A DNA stretch of 18,552 bases from the NCBI GenBank assembly GCA_019415335.1, contig DXKH01000008.1, positions 1 through 18,552 on the forward strand, read 5' to 3'. The notes under the pieces are model-generated. The model had not been told where the DNA came from, made no database searches, and saw nothing but the letters and a program-made list of their open reading frames with translations. A program made the translations under genes and the position numbers. This DNA is from Citrobacter sp. (GTDB lineage Bacteria > Pseudomonadota > Gammaproteobacteria > Enterobacterales > Enterobacteriaceae). This document shows, piece after piece, positions 1 through 10,547 of this stretch (the first letter of the stretch is position 1; every line of letters starts with the position of its first letter).

Positions 1-679
<679 letters not shown>

Positions 680-690
680 TAAGGCTTGAT

Positions 691-817
691 AACTTCCCTG
701 AGATAGTTCGAGTTGCAGGAAGGCGGCAAGCTCGAGAACTCCCGGGAGCTTACATCAGTAAGTGACTGGGATGAGCGAGCGAAGACAACGCACCTGCGGC
801 TCGGAATATGAAGGGGA
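691..817 (+). repeat. ERIC (intergenic repeat unit) in the rpsB-tsf spacer
   Basis: The 127-base stretch matches the ERIC consensus as I recall it. The core AGGAAGGCGGCAAG lies at 717-730, followed by GGAGCTTACAT and AGTAAGTGACTGGG. The last two are the sequences used for ERIC-PCR primers. The outer ends are imperfectly inverted: CGAGTTGCAGG (709-719) against CCTGCGGCTCG (793-803). The central stem is CTTAC (749-753) with GTAAG (758-762). ERIC elements are palindromic, intergenic, non-coding and non-autonomous. Here the element is probably transcribed as part of the rpsB-tsf mRNA and would fold into a long hairpin. The outer boundaries are approximate. Confidence 0.88.
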
Positions 818-854
818 AGAGCCCTTATAAACCAGGTAGTATCATGTTTGGTTA

Positions 855-880
855 GGGGGCCTGTATATGGCCCCCTTTTT
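855..880 (+). terminator. Intrinsic terminator/attenuator between rpsB and tsf
   Basis: A perfect 7-bp GC-rich stem, GGGGGCC (855-861) with GGCCCCC (869-875), has a 7-base loop and is followed at once by TTTTT (876-880). It lies 58 bases upstream of the tsf start. Because tsf has no obvious promoter of its own here, this probably acts as a partial terminator that sets the ratio of S2 to EF-Ts message. The structure is seen directly; its leakiness is inferred. Confidence 0.85.
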
Positions 881-938
881 CACTTTTAAATCTGTGCGGT
901 TTGACGCCGGGCAGATCAAATCTTCCGAGGATTTTAGA

Positions 939-1790
939 ATGGCTGAAATTACCGCATCCCTGGTAAAAGAGCTGCGTGAGCGTACTGGCGCAGGCATGAT
1001 GGATTGCAAAAAAGCACTGACTGAAGCTAATGGCGACATCGAGCTGGCAATCGAAAACATGCGTAAGTCCGGCGCTATCAAAGCGGCGAAAAAAGCAGGC
1101 AACGTTGCTGCTGACGGCGTAATCAAAACCAAAATCGACGGCAACATCGCTTTCATTCTGGAAGTTAACTGCCAGACTGACTTCGTTGCTAAAGATGGTG
1201 GTTTCCAGGCATTTGCTGACAAAGTGCTGGATGCTGCTGTTGCCGGCAAAATCACTGACGTTGAAGTACTGAAAGCGCAGTTCGAAGAAGAGCGCGTTGC
1301 ATTGGTTGCGAAAATCGGTGAGAACATCAACATCCGCCGTATCGCTTCCCTGGAAGGCGACGTTCTGGGTAGCTATCAGCACGGTGCGCGCATCGGTGTT
1401 CTGGTTGCCGCTAAAGGCGCTGACGAAGAGCTGGTTAAACAGCTGGCAATGCACGTTGCTGCAAGCAAGCCTGAATTTGTTAAGCCGGAAGACGTGTCTG
1501 CTGAAGTGGTAGAAAAAGAATACCAGGTTCAGCTGGACATCGCGATGCAGTCTGGTAAGCCGAAAGAAATCGCAGAGAAAATGGTTGAAGGCCGCATGAA
1601 GAAATTCACCGGCGAAGTTTCTCTGACGGGTCAGCCTTTCGTTATGGAGCCGAGCAAGTCTGTTGGTCAGCTGCTGAAAGAGCACAACGCTGACGTGACT
1701 GGCTTCATCCGCTTCGAAGTGGGCGAAGGCATCGAGAAAGTTGAGACTGACTTTGCAGCAGAAGTTGCTGCGATGTCCAAGCAGTCTTAA
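939..1790 (+). CDS. tsf: Elongation factor Ts
   Basis: EF-Ts is the cytoplasmic nucleotide exchange factor that releases GDP from EF-Tu so that it can reload with GTP. The 283-residue protein has the usual enterobacterial length. The N-terminal UBA-like domain (about residues 1-54) carries the signature [16 protein letters not shown]. The core starts with the second signature, [11 protein letters not shown] (about 75-85); its Asp-Phe pair (81-82 counting Met) is the one that disturbs the Mg2+ site of EF-Tu. The start at 939 is chosen because it gives the conserved MAEITASL and has GAGG at 927-930. An in-frame ATG at 867 would add 24 residues encoded partly by the terminator, which is not credible. 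The gene is the second of the rpsB-tsf operon. Confidence 0.98.
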   Translation: MAEITASLVKELRERTGAGMMDCKKALTEANGDIELAIENMRKSGAIKAAKKAGNVAADGVIKTKIDGNIAFILEVNCQTDFVAKDGGFQAFADKVLDAAVAGKITDVEVLKAQFEEERVALVAKIGENINIRRIASLEGDVLGSYQHGARIGVLVAAKGADEELVKQLAMHVAASKPEFVKPEDVSAEVVEKEYQVQLDIAMQSGKPKEIAEKMVEGRMKKFTGEVSLTGQPFVMEPSKSVGQLLKEHNADVTGFIRFEVGEGIEKVETDFAAEVAAMSKQS

Positions 1791-1802
1791 TTGTCGAAAA
1801 GG

Positions 1803-1827
1803 AGCCGCCTGAGGGCGGCTTCTTTTT
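1803..1827 (+). terminator. Intrinsic terminator after tsf
   Basis: The 7-bp stem AGCCGCC (1803-1809) with GGCGGCT (1814-1820) has the tetraloop TGAG and a T-rich tail (TCTTTTT to 1827). It begins 12 bases after the tsf stop and closes the rpsB-tsf operon. Confidence 0.93.
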
Positions 1828-1943
1828 GTCACCCGTCACGCAAAAATCAGTATGACTCTTATTTCGTTGTACTGAGTAGCGACATATCATTGTCGCCAGA
1901 ATTTACCCCCATTTTTAATCGTTGACAGTCTCAGGAAAGAAAC

Positions 1944-2669
1944 ATGGCTACCAATGCAAAACCCGTCTATAAACGCATTCTGCTTAAGTTAAGTGGCGAA
2001 GCTCTGCAGGGTTCGGAAGGCTTCGGTATTGACGCAAGCATACTGGATCGTATGGCTCAGGAAATCAAAGAACTGGTTGAACTGGGTATTCAGGTTGGTG
2101 TGGTGATTGGTGGCGGTAACTTGTTCCGTGGTGCTGGTCTGGCGAAAGCGGGTATGAACCGCGTTGTGGGCGACCACATGGGCATGCTGGCCACCGTAAT
2201 GAACGGCCTGGCAATGCGCGATGCGCTTCACCGCGCCTATGTGAACGCCCGCCTGATGTCCGCCATTCCACTGAATGGCGTATGCGACAACTACAGTTGG
2301 GCAGAGGCTATCAGCCTGCTGCGTAATAACCGCGTGGTTATCCTCTCTGCGGGTACCGGTAATCCTTTCTTCACCACGGACTCTGCGGCGTGCCTGCGTG
2401 GCATTGAAATCGAAGCCGACGTGGTGCTGAAAGCGACGAAAGTCGATGGCGTCTTTACTGCCGATCCGGCGAAAGATCCTTCGGCCACCATGTATGAGCA
2501 ACTGACCTACAACGAAGTGCTGGATAAAGAGCTGAAAGTGATGGATCTGGCCGCGTTTACGCTGGCGCGTGACCATAAGTTGCCGATTCGTGTCTTCAAC
2601 ATGAACAAGCCAGGCGCACTGCGTCGCGTGGTCATGGGTGAAAAAGAAGGCACGTTAATTACGGAATAA
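1944..2669 (+). CDS. pyrH: UMP kinase (uridylate kinase)
   Basis: PyrH phosphorylates UMP to UDP with ATP in pyrimidine nucleotide synthesis. The bacterial enzyme is a hexamer of the amino-acid-kinase fold, activated by GTP and inhibited by UTP, and unrelated to eukaryotic UMP/CMP kinases. The 241-residue product is full length. It shows KLSGEAL (Lys15, phosphate binding), the glycine loop GGGN (56-59), Asp77, and [13 protein letters not shown] (137-149), which contributes to the UMP and ATP sites. The ATG at 1944 is preceded by AGGA (1933-1936) at good spacing. The gene is separated from tsf by a terminator, so it needs its own promoter in the 153-base spacer. I could not identify one with confidence. 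Confidence 0.98.
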   Translation: MATNAKPVYKRILLKLSGEALQGSEGFGIDASILDRMAQEIKELVELGIQVGVVIGGGNLFRGAGLAKAGMNRVVGDHMGMLATVMNGLAMRDALHRAYVNARLMSAIPLNGVCDNYSWAEAISLLRNNRVVILSAGTGNPFFTTDSAACLRGIEIEADVVLKATKVDGVFTADPAKDPSATMYEQLTYNEVLDKELKVMDLAAFTLARDHKLPIRVFNMNKPGALRRVVMGEKEGTLITE

Positions 2670-2689
2670 TTCCCGTAATGTAGAAATCG

Positions 2690-2734
2690 GGGTAAGATTC
2701 CGCGTTAATATCGCGGGCTTACCCGTAATATTTT
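2690..2734 (+). terminator. Two-tier stem-loop after pyrH, terminator-like
   Basis: The outer stem is GGGTAAG (2690-2696) with CTTACCC (2718-2724), and the inner stem is CCGCG (2700-2704) with CGCGG (2712-2716). The tail GTAATATTTT follows. The hairpin lies 20 bases after the pyrH stop. The T tract is interrupted, so this could be a moderate terminator or an mRNA 3'-end stabiliser. A smaller hairpin, ATTACGG with CCCGTAAT, overlaps the end of pyrH just upstream. Confidence 0.55.
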
Positions 2735-2749
2735 AATCAGGGCTATACT
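2719..2749 (+). promoter_or_regulatory. Possible promoter for frr
   Basis: TATACT at 2744-2749 is a good -10 hexamer 63 bases before the frr start. The only -35-like sequence I see is TTACCC (2719-2724), at a long 19-base spacing and with only three consensus matches. It also lies in the right arm of the preceding hairpin. The -10 is convincing and the -35 is weak. Confidence 0.4.
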
Positions 2750-2811
2750 AAGCACACCTCTACAGGTGTACTGTCTGGTCTGACTGAGACAAGTTTTCAA
2801 GGATTCGTAAC

Positions 2812-3369
2812 GTGATTAGCGATATCAGAAAAGATGCTGAAGTACGCATGGAAAAATGCGTAGAAGCGTTCAAAAACCAAATCAGCAAAATACGCACGGG
2901 TCGTGCTTCTCCCAGCCTGCTGGATGGCATTGTCGTGGAATATTACGGCACGCCTACGCCGCTGCGTCAGCTGGCAAGCGTAACGGTAGAAGATTCCCGT
3001 ACCCTGAAAATCAACGTGTTTGACCGCTCCCTGAGCCCGGCCGTTGAGAAAGCGATTATGGCTTCTGACCTCGGTCTGAACCCGAGTTCTGCGGGTAGCG
3101 ATATTCGCGTTCCACTGCCTCCGCTGACGGAAGAACGTCGTAAAGATCTGACCAAAATCGTTCGTGGTGAAGCTGAACAGGCGCGTGTTGCCGTTCGTAA
3201 CGTCCGCCGTGACGCAAACGACAAAGTGAAAGCACTGCTGAAAGACAAAGAGATCAGCGAAGATGACGATCGCCGTTCTCAGGACGACGTGCAGAAAATG
3301 ACTGACGCCGCTATTAAGAAAGTGGATGCGGCGCTGGCAGATAAAGAAGCAGAACTGATGCAGTTCTGA
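2812..3369 (+). CDS. frr: Ribosome recycling factor
   Basis: RRF works with EF-G to split the post-termination 70S ribosome into subunits so that it can start again; it is essential in E. coli. The 185-residue product has the exact family length. A long three-helix bundle (about residues 1-30 and 105-185) is broken by a beta/alpha/beta domain (about 31-104). The segment [15 protein letters not shown] near residues 25-39 is highly conserved. The start is GTG (2812), giving [10 protein letters not shown], with AAGG at 2799-2802. GTG is also the start I recall for E. coli frr. The gene follows pyrH after a hairpin and is followed by a strong terminator, so it looks like its own transcription unit. 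Confidence 0.98.
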   Translation: MISDIRKDAEVRMEKCVEAFKNQISKIRTGRASPSLLDGIVVEYYGTPTPLRQLASVTVEDSRTLKINVFDRSLSPAVEKAIMASDLGLNPSSAGSDIRVPLPPLTEERRKDLTKIVRGEAEQARVAVRNVRRDANDKVKALLKDKEISEDDDRRSQDDVQKMTDAAIKKVDAALADKEAELMQF

Positions 3370-3384
3370 TTCATCTGTACGCTC

Positions 3385-3430
3385 AAAACGCCGCTCAGAA
3401 GATCGTTTAGGATCGGCTGGCGGCGTTTTG
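3385..3430 (+). terminator. Intrinsic terminator after frr
   Basis: A perfect 10-bp stem, AAAACGCCGC (3385-3394) with GCGGCGTTTT (3420-3429), encloses a 25-base loop. The A run on the left and T run on the right mean it could terminate on either strand. It starts 15 bases after the frr stop and ends about 30 bases before dxr. Confidence 0.85.
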
Positions 3431-3461
3431 CTTTCCATCTGTCTCATTTTTCGGACATTTC

Positions 3462-4658
3462 ATGAAGCAATTAACCATTCTGGGCTCGACCGGCTCTATC
3501 GGTTGCAGCACGCTGGACGTGGTGCGCCATAACCCTGAGCACTTTCGCGTTATCGCGCTGGTGGCAGGTAAAAATGTCAGCCGTATGGTGGAGCAGTGCC
3601 TGGAATTCTCCCCCCGTTATGCCGTGATGGATGATGACGCCAGCGCGCGCCTCCTCAATGCCTCGCTGAAACAGCATGGTAGCCAGACGGAAGTGCTGAG
3701 CGGGCAACAGGCAGCTTGCGATATGGCAGCGCTTGATGAGGTCGATCAAGTCATGGCTGCCATTGTGGGCGCCGCAGGCCTGCTGCCAACGCTTTCCGCG
3801 ATTCGTGCGGGGAAAACGATTCTGCTGGCAAACAAAGAATCTTTGGTGACCTGTGGACGCCTGTTCATGGACGCGGTGAAGCACAGTAAAGCCCAACTTT
3901 TGCCGGTAGACAGCGAACATAACGCTATTTTTCAGAGTATGCCCCAACCCATTCAGCACAATCTGGGATACGCTGACCTGGAGCAGAATGGCGTAATGTC
4001 CGTTTTGCTTACCGGGTCTGGTGGCCCGTTCCGGGAAACGCCGCTGCATGAACTGGTGTCGATGACGCCCGATCAGGCATGCCGTCATCCGAACTGGTCG
4101 ATGGGACGTAAAATCTCCGTCGACTCAGCCACTATGATGAATAAAGGTCTGGAATACATTGAAGCGCGTTGGTTGTTTAACGCCAGTGCCCGCCAGATGG
4201 AAGTGCTGATTCACCCGCAATCGGTGATTCACTCAATGGTGCGTTATCAGGACGGCAGCGTTCTGGCGCAACTGGGTGAACCGGATATGCGTACGCCTAT
4301 CGCTCATACGATGGCCTGGCCGAATCGCGTAACTTCTGGCGTGGAGCCGCTTGATTTCTGCAAACTCAGCGCGTTGACGTTTAGCGCGCCGGATTACCAA
4401 CGCTACCCGTGCCTGAAACTGGCGATGGCGGCGTTTGAGCAGGGGCAGGCCGCCACAACCGCGCTGAATGCAGCGAATGAAATTGTCGTTGCTGCATTTC
4501 TTGCTGAAGAAATACGCTTTACCGATATTGCCGATCTCAATTTAGCCGTGCTGGAGCAGATGGATCTCCAGGAACCCCAGAGCGTCGATGACGTACTGAG
4601 GGTGGATGCGATTGCACGAGAAGTCGCCAGAAAACAAGTGATGCGACTCGCAAGCTGA
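3462..4658 (+). CDS. dxr: 1-deoxy-D-xylulose 5-phosphate reductoisomerase
   Basis: Dxr (IspC) converts DXP to 2-C-methyl-D-erythritol 4-phosphate with NADPH and a divalent metal. This is the committed step of the MEP isoprenoid pathway and the target of fosmidomycin. At 398 residues the length equals the E. coli enzyme. The N-terminal Rossmann domain opens with the NADPH loop GSTGSIG. The metal-binding site is seen as [10 protein letters not shown] (Asp150, Glu152) and GLEYIEARW (Glu231). The substrate loop [22 protein letters not shown] contains the conserved Trp, Ser, Asn and Lys. The ATG at 3462 has only a weak GGA (3453-3455) upstream. Its product line leads to isopentenyl-PP, the substrate of UppS encoded next. 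Several residues differ from the E. coli sequence I recall, which points to a related genus. Confidence 0.98.
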   Translation: MKQLTILGSTGSIGCSTLDVVRHNPEHFRVIALVAGKNVSRMVEQCLEFSPRYAVMDDDASARLLNASLKQHGSQTEVLSGQQAACDMAALDEVDQVMAAIVGAAGLLPTLSAIRAGKTILLANKESLVTCGRLFMDAVKHSKAQLLPVDSEHNAIFQSMPQPIQHNLGYADLEQNGVMSVLLTGSGGPFRETPLHELVSMTPDQACRHPNWSMGRKISVDSATMMNKGLEYIEARWLFNASARQMEVLIHPQSVIHSMVRYQDGSVLAQLGEPDMRTPIAHTMAWPNRVTSGVEPLDFCKLSALTFSAPDYQRYPCLKLAMAAFEQGQAATTALNAANEIVVAAFLAEEIRFTDIADLNLAVLEQMDLQEPQSVDDVLRVDAIAREVARKQVMRLAS

Positions 4659-4688
4659 GGATTATCCTCCTGGAGGAGATCGTGCTAT

Positions 4689-4717
4689 TTGTTAGCGTTG
4701 TGCTTCAGTGATATAGT
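4689..4717 (+). promoter_or_regulatory. Sigma70-type promoter downstream of dxr
   Basis: The -35 is TTGTTA (4689-4694, 4 of 6 consensus bases) and the -10 is TATAGT (4712-4717, 5 of 6), separated by exactly 17 bases. Transcription should start near 4724. It is the best sigma70-like match I noticed in the window. It reads straight into two hairpins and not directly into uppS. Confidence 0.7.
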
Positions 4718-4721
4718 CTGC

Positions 4722-4786
4722 GCCACCTGATCGCAGGTATTTGGCTTTTTTCGGTCAGGTAAGCCGTGGTTTGACACGGCTTTTTT
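4722..4786 (+). ncRNA. Putative short leader or small RNA between dxr and uppS
   Basis: A transcript starting near 4724 would contain ACCTG (4725-4729), ATCG loop, CAGGT (4734-4738), then GGC and six T's (4746-4751). A second hairpin follows and ends in T's at 4786. ACCTGA (4725-4730) can instead pair with TCAGGT (4755-4760), so two exclusive folds are possible. The RNA would be about 28 nt or about 63 nt long. There is no convincing open reading frame. It may be an attenuator for uppS or a stable small RNA; I do not recognise it as a named one. Structure is seen directly and transcription is inferred. Confidence 0.45.
4761..4786 (+). terminator. Intrinsic terminator upstream of uppS
   Basis: The 8-bp stem AAGCCGTG (4761-4768) with CACGGCTT (4775-4782) has the 6-base loop GTTTGA and continues into a T run ending at 4786. 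It ends transcription coming from dxr or from the promoter at 4689-4717. Confidence 0.88.
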
Positions 4787-4787
4787 G

Positions 4788-4916
4788 TGGATGCACAAAA
4801 TCATTCAGGTTGCATCAAGGCGACAAGTGAATGAGTTCCCGGGAACATACAAATCGTATGTGACTGGGGCGAATGATCACCGCCAACGAAGAGGCAGCCT
4901 GAAGGATGAAGAGCAA
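4788..4916 (+). repeat. Diverged ERIC element in the dxr-uppS spacer
   Basis: AAGGCGACAAGTGAAT, then CCCGGGAACATAC, GTATGTGACTGGGG and CCGCCAACG, align in order with the ERIC consensus and with the copy at 691-817, in the same orientation. Overall divergence is larger. The central stem is kept by paired changes: ACATAC (4845-4850) with GTATGT (4856-4861), where the other copy has CTTAC with GTAAG. It fills the rest of the spacer between the terminator and the uppS ribosome binding region. Boundaries are approximate. Confidence 0.75.
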
Positions 4917-4971
4917 AAGGCTTCAGTATTCCTGAGTACCGCTAAATCCTTTCAGGGACTATAAACGCGTT

Positions 4972-5730
4972 ATGTTGTCTGCAACTCAACCAGTAAGCGA
5001 AAATTTGCCTGCACATGGCTGCCGTCATGTTGCGATCATTATGGATGGCAATGGTCGCTGGGCGAAAAAGCAAGGGAAGATTCGCGCATTTGGGCATAAG
5101 GCCGGAGCGAAATCCGTCCGCCGTGCCGTTTCTTTTGCTGCCAACAATGGTATTGATGCGTTAACGCTGTATGCCTTTAGTAGTGAAAACTGGAACCGAC
5201 CGGCGCAGGAAGTGAGTGCGTTAATGGAGCTATTTGTGTGGGCGCTTGATAGTGAAGTTAAAAGCCTGCATCGCCATAACGTCCGCCTGCGCATTATTGG
5301 CGACACCAGTCGATTTAACGCGCGTTTGCAAGAACGTATTCGTAAGTCTGAAGCGCTTACCGCCCAGAATACCGGGCTGACGCTGAATATTGCGGCGAAT
5401 TACGGCGGACGTTGGGACATTGTCCAGGGAGTCAGGCAACTGGCAGAACAGGTGCAGGAAGGTTTACTGCGTCCTGATCAGATTGATGAAGACATGCTCA
5501 ACCAACAAATCTGTATGCATGAGCTGGCTCCGGTGGATTTAGTAATTAGGACTGGGGGAGAGCATCGAATCAGTAACTTTTTGCTTTGGCAAATTGCCTA
5601 TGCCGAACTTTACTTTACAGATGTTCTCTGGCCCGATTTCGATGAACAAGACTTTGAAGGTGCACTGCATGCCTTTGCTAATCGAGAGCGCCGTTTCGGC
5701 GGCACCGAGCCCGGTGATGACAAAGCCTGA
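4972..5730 (+). CDS. uppS: Undecaprenyl pyrophosphate synthase (cis-prenyltransferase)
   Basis: UppS (IspU) adds eight isopentenyl-PP units in cis to farnesyl-PP. The C55 product is the lipid carrier for peptidoglycan, O-antigen and other surface glycans. The 252-residue product has the Z-prenyltransferase motifs: [11 protein letters not shown] with catalytic Asp25, SSENWNRP (about 70-77), and [17 protein letters not shown] with Arg193, Glu197 and Arg199, which bind pyrophosphate and Mg2+. The start at 4972 gives MLSATQP. It is one residue shorter than the MMLSATQ start I recall for E. coli, because the codon before it is GTT. AGGGA at 4954-4958 is the only Shine-Dalgarno-like sequence and lies rather far away. 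No promoter is obvious between the upstream terminator and this gene. Confidence 0.97.
   Translation: MLSATQPVSENLPAHGCRHVAIIMDGNGRWAKKQGKIRAFGHKAGAKSVRRAVSFAANNGIDALTLYAFSSENWNRPAQEVSALMELFVWALDSEVKSLHRHNVRLRIIGDTSRFNARLQERIRKSEALTAQNTGLTLNIAANYGGRWDIVQGVRQLAEQVQEGLLRPDQIDEDMLNQQICMHELAPVDLVIRTGGEHRISNFLLWQIAYAELYFTDVLWPDFDEQDFEGALHAFANRERRFGGTEPGDDKA
5605..5631 (+). promoter_or_regulatory. Weak sigma-E-like promoter match inside uppS
   Basis: GAACTT (5605-5610), a 16-base spacer and TCTGG (5627-5631) resemble a sigma-E promoter (GGAACTT and TCTGA or TCAAA). It would drive cdsA and rseP, starting about 110 bases upstream of cdsA. The -35 lacks the two preceding G's and the -10 is one base off, so this may be chance. 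Confidence 0.2.
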
Positions 5731-5742
5731 TGGGGGTCGCTT

Positions 5743-6600
5743 TTGCTGAAGTATCGCCTGATTTCTGCTTTCGTTTTAATACCCGTGGTCATCGCGGCGT
5801 TGTTTCTGCTGCCGCCGGTGGGGTTTGCCATTGTGACGCTGGTTGTTTGTATGCTGGCCGCGTGGGAATGGGGACAATTTAGCGGTTTTGCCACGCGCAC
5901 GCAGCGCGTCTGGCTGGCGGTACTGTGTGGGTTATTGCTCGCACTGATGCTGTTTCTGCTGCCTGAATATCATCATAATATTCATCAGTCGCTGGTCGAG
6001 GTCTCATTGTGGGCATCGTTGGGTTGGTGGGGCGTTGCATTAGTGCTGGTGTTTTTTTACCCAGGCTCGGCGACGATCTGGCGTAATTCGAAGACATTAC
6101 GCATAATTTTTGGCGTGCTCACGATTGTTCCCTTCTTCTGGGGAATGCTGGCACTGCGTGCCTGGCACTATGACGAGAATCATTACAGTGGCGCAATATG
6201 GCTGCTCTATGTCATGATCCTGGTCTGGGGAGCGGATTCCGGGGCATATATGTTTGGCAAGCTGTTTGGCAAACATAAACTGGCACCAAAAGTGTCGCCG
6301 GGGAAAACCTGGCAGGGCTTTTTTGGGGGCCTTGCCACGGCCGCCGTTATCTCCTGGGGTTACGGCATGTGGGCGAATCTGGATGTTGCGCCTGTCACCT
6401 TATTAATCTGCTCTATTGTCGCTGCACTGGCTTCTGTGCTGGGCGATCTGACCGAGAGCATGTTTAAGCGTGAAGCAGGAATTAAAGACAGCGGTCATTT
6501 GATTCCAGGACACGGTGGTATTCTGGACCGTATTGACAGCCTGACGGCGGCAGTACCGGTCTTTGCTTGCCTGTTGTTACTGGTATTCAAAACGCTTTAA
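5743..6600 (+). CDS. cdsA: Phosphatidate cytidylyltransferase (CDP-diacylglycerol synthase)
   Basis: CdsA makes CDP-diacylglycerol from CTP and phosphatidic acid in the inner membrane. This is the precursor of all the major phospholipids. The 285-residue product matches the E. coli length and is strongly hydrophobic, with about eight membrane segments beginning at [29 protein letters not shown] lies near residue 185. The C-terminal family signature runs from [13 protein letters not shown] to HGGILDRID (about 240-266) and supplies the metal-binding Asp residues. The start is TTG at 5743, giving MLKYRLIS; GGGGG at 5732-5736 is well placed and no in-frame ATG gives a better N-terminus. The gap from uppS is 12 bases and to rseP 11, so the three genes are likely cotranscribed. 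Confidence 0.97.
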   Translation: MLKYRLISAFVLIPVVIAALFLLPPVGFAIVTLVVCMLAAWEWGQFSGFATRTQRVWLAVLCGLLLALMLFLLPEYHHNIHQSLVEVSLWASLGWWGVALVLVFFYPGSATIWRNSKTLRIIFGVLTIVPFFWGMLALRAWHYDENHYSGAIWLLYVMILVWGADSGAYMFGKLFGKHKLAPKVSPGKTWQGFFGGLATAAVISWGYGMWANLDVAPVTLLICSIVAALASVLGDLTESMFKREAGIKDSGHLIPGHGGILDRIDSLTAAVPVFACLLLLVFKTL

Positions 6601-6611
6601 CGGAAGGTTTT

Positions 6612-7964
6612 ATGCTGAGTATTCTCTGGAATCTGGCTGCATTCATTGTCGCACTGGGTGTGTTGATCACCGTGCATGAATTTGGTCATTTCTGGGTTGC
6701 CCGGCGCTGCGGTGTCCGTGTCGAGCGCTTTTCCATTGGATTTGGTAAAGCGCTCTGGCGCCGTACCGATCGGTCCGGGACCGAATATGTCATCGCCCTA
6801 ATCCCTCTGGGCGGCTATGTCAAAATGCTGGATGAGCGCGCGGAACCGGTGATCCCGGAGCTGCGTCACCACGCTTTCAACAATAAAACCGTCGGACAGC
6901 GCGCAGCAATCATTGCCGCCGGCCCGGTTGCCAATTTCCTCTTTGCCATCTTCGCTTACTGGCTGGTGTTTATCATCGGTGTCCCTGGTGTGCGTCCGGT
7001 TGTTGGTGAAATAACGCCCAACTCGATTGCCGCCCAGGCGCAAATTATTCCAGGCACGGAACTTAAAGCCGTTGATGGTATCGAAACCCCTGATTGGGAT
7101 GCAGTGCGTTTACAGTTGGTCGCAAAAATCGGCGACAAACAGACGACAATCAGCGTGGCGCCTTTCGGCAGCAACCAGCGACAGGAAAAAACGCTGGATT
7201 TGCGGCAGTGGGCATTTGAGCCTGATAAGGAAGATCCTGTATCTTCTTTAGGGATTCGACCGCGTGGACCACAGATTGAACCGGTGCTGTCAGAAGTCCA
7301 GCCGCAGTCCGCCGCAAGTAAAGCGGGTTTGCAAGCCGGCGACAGGATCGTTAAAGTCGATGGTCAACCGCTAACGCAGTGGATGACGTTTGTGAACCTG
7401 GTGCGCGATAATCCGGGTCAGCCGTTAGCGCTGGAAATTGAAAGGCAGGGCAGTGCCTTGTCTTTAACATTAATTCCGGATTCGAAAACGGGTAATGGGA
7501 AGGCAGAAGGGTTTGCCGGCGTTGTGCCGAAAATTATTCCTCTGCCGGATGAGTACAAGACAGTACGCCAGTATGGGCCGTTCAGCGCCATTGCACAGGC
7601 CACGGATAAAACGTGGCAGTTGATGAAGCTGACGGTCAGTATGCTGGGAAAATTGATAACCGGTGATGTGAAACTGAACAACCTCAGTGGGCCGATTTCT
7701 ATCGCTCAGGGGGCTGGGATGTCAGCGGAGTTCGGGGTGATTTATTATCTGATGTTCCTTGCGCTGATTAGCGTGAACTTAGGGATAATCAACCTGTTTC
7801 CGTTGCCCGTTCTTGACGGGGGGCATCTGCTGTTCCTGGCGATTGAAAAGCTTAAGGGCGGACCGGTATCCGAGCGGGTTCAAGACTTTAGTTATCGCAT
7901 TGGCTCGATATTGCTGGTGCTGTTAATGGGGCTTGCACTTTTCAATGATTTCTCTCGGTTGTAA
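6612..7964 (+). CDS. rseP: Site-2 intramembrane metalloprotease RseP (sigma-E pathway)
   Basis: RseP is a zinc protease in the inner membrane. After DegS trims the anti-sigma factor RseA, RseP cuts it within the membrane, which leads to release of sigma-E; it also clears leftover signal peptides. The 450-residue product matches the family length. Membrane segment 1 carries HEFGH (His22, Glu23, His26). The third zinc ligand lies in LDGG near residue 402, within [15 protein letters not shown]. Two PDZ domains occupy about residues 125-310; the second begins near [19 protein letters not shown]. The start at 6612 is preceded by GGAAGG (6602-6607); an in-frame ATG at 6567 would begin inside cdsA. 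The gene lies between cdsA and bamA. Confidence 0.98.
   Translation: MLSILWNLAAFIVALGVLITVHEFGHFWVARRCGVRVERFSIGFGKALWRRTDRSGTEYVIALIPLGGYVKMLDERAEPVIPELRHHAFNNKTVGQRAAIIAAGPVANFLFAIFAYWLVFIIGVPGVRPVVGEITPNSIAAQAQIIPGTELKAVDGIETPDWDAVRLQLVAKIGDKQTTISVAPFGSNQRQEKTLDLRQWAFEPDKEDPVSSLGIRPRGPQIEPVLSEVQPQSAASKAGLQAGDRIVKVDGQPLTQWMTFVNLVRDNPGQPLALEIERQGSALSLTLIPDSKTGNGKAEGFAGVVPKIIPLPDEYKTVRQYGPFSAIAQATDKTWQLMKLTVSMLGKLITGDVKLNNLSGPISIAQGAGMSAEFGVIYYLMFLALISVNLGIINLFPLPVLDGGHLLFLAIEKLKGGPVSERVQDFSYRIGSILLVLLMGLALFNDFSRL
7058..7085 (+). promoter_or_regulatory. Probable sigma-E promoter inside rseP, reading toward bamA
   Basis: A perfect -35 GGAACTT (7058-7064) and TCGAA (7081-7085) as -10 are separated by 16 bases, the spacing preferred by sigma-E. 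It lies in codons of the first PDZ region, about 910 bases upstream of bamA. The E. coli bamA operon is known to be transcribed by sigma-E from within rseP. That this is the same site is my inference. Confidence 0.6.
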
Positions 7965-7977
7965 GAGAGTTAGTTAG

Positions 7978-10425
<2,448 letters not shown>

Positions 10426-10469
10426 TTGTTCTTCGCAAAGGAATGTAATGGTAGTGTAGCGATGACTTT

Positions 10470-10524
10470 AGGCGATCTTGCATGGGATCGCCTGGCCACG
10501 CAAAGAACTGCACCTTCGGGTGCA
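10470..10524 (+). other. Twin RNA hairpins in the skp 5' untranslated region
   Basis: Two perfect stems lie between bamA and skp. The first is AGGCGATC (10470-10477) with GATCGCCT (10486-10493). The second is TGCACC with GGTGCA around a UUCG tetraloop (10509-10524), a very stable C(UUCG)G loop. There is no T tract, so these are not intrinsic terminators. They end 23 bases before the skp start codon. They may stabilise the skp mRNA against decay or mark a processing site. Confidence 0.6.
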
Positions 10525-10547
10525 AATGGGATGGTAAGGAGTTTATT

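Noticed and set aside
867..938. Upstream in-frame ATG that would extend EF-Ts by 24 residues
   Set aside because: It begins inside the terminator hairpin, while the ATG at 939 gives the conserved MAEITASL N-terminus with its own Shine-Dalgarno.
852..1832. A 326-codon minus-strand frame opposite tsf
   Set aside because: It covers tsf and both flanking terminators, has a low-complexity Phe/His/Asn-rich product, and is best explained as an antisense shadow of a strongly codon-biased gene.
1922..1927. TTGACA, a perfect -35 hexamer just before pyrH
   Set aside because: It is only about 20 bases from the pyrH start, so the matching -10 would fall inside the gene and no suitable hexamer is there.
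6567..6611. Upstream in-frame ATG extending RseP
   Set aside because: It lies within the end of cdsA. Starting at 6612 gives the family N-terminus MLSILWN with GGAAGG upstream.
10482..10547. Upstream in-frame ATG extending Skp
   Set aside because: It would place polar residues before the signal peptide and run through both hairpins; GTG 10548 fits signal peptide, length and ribosome binding site.
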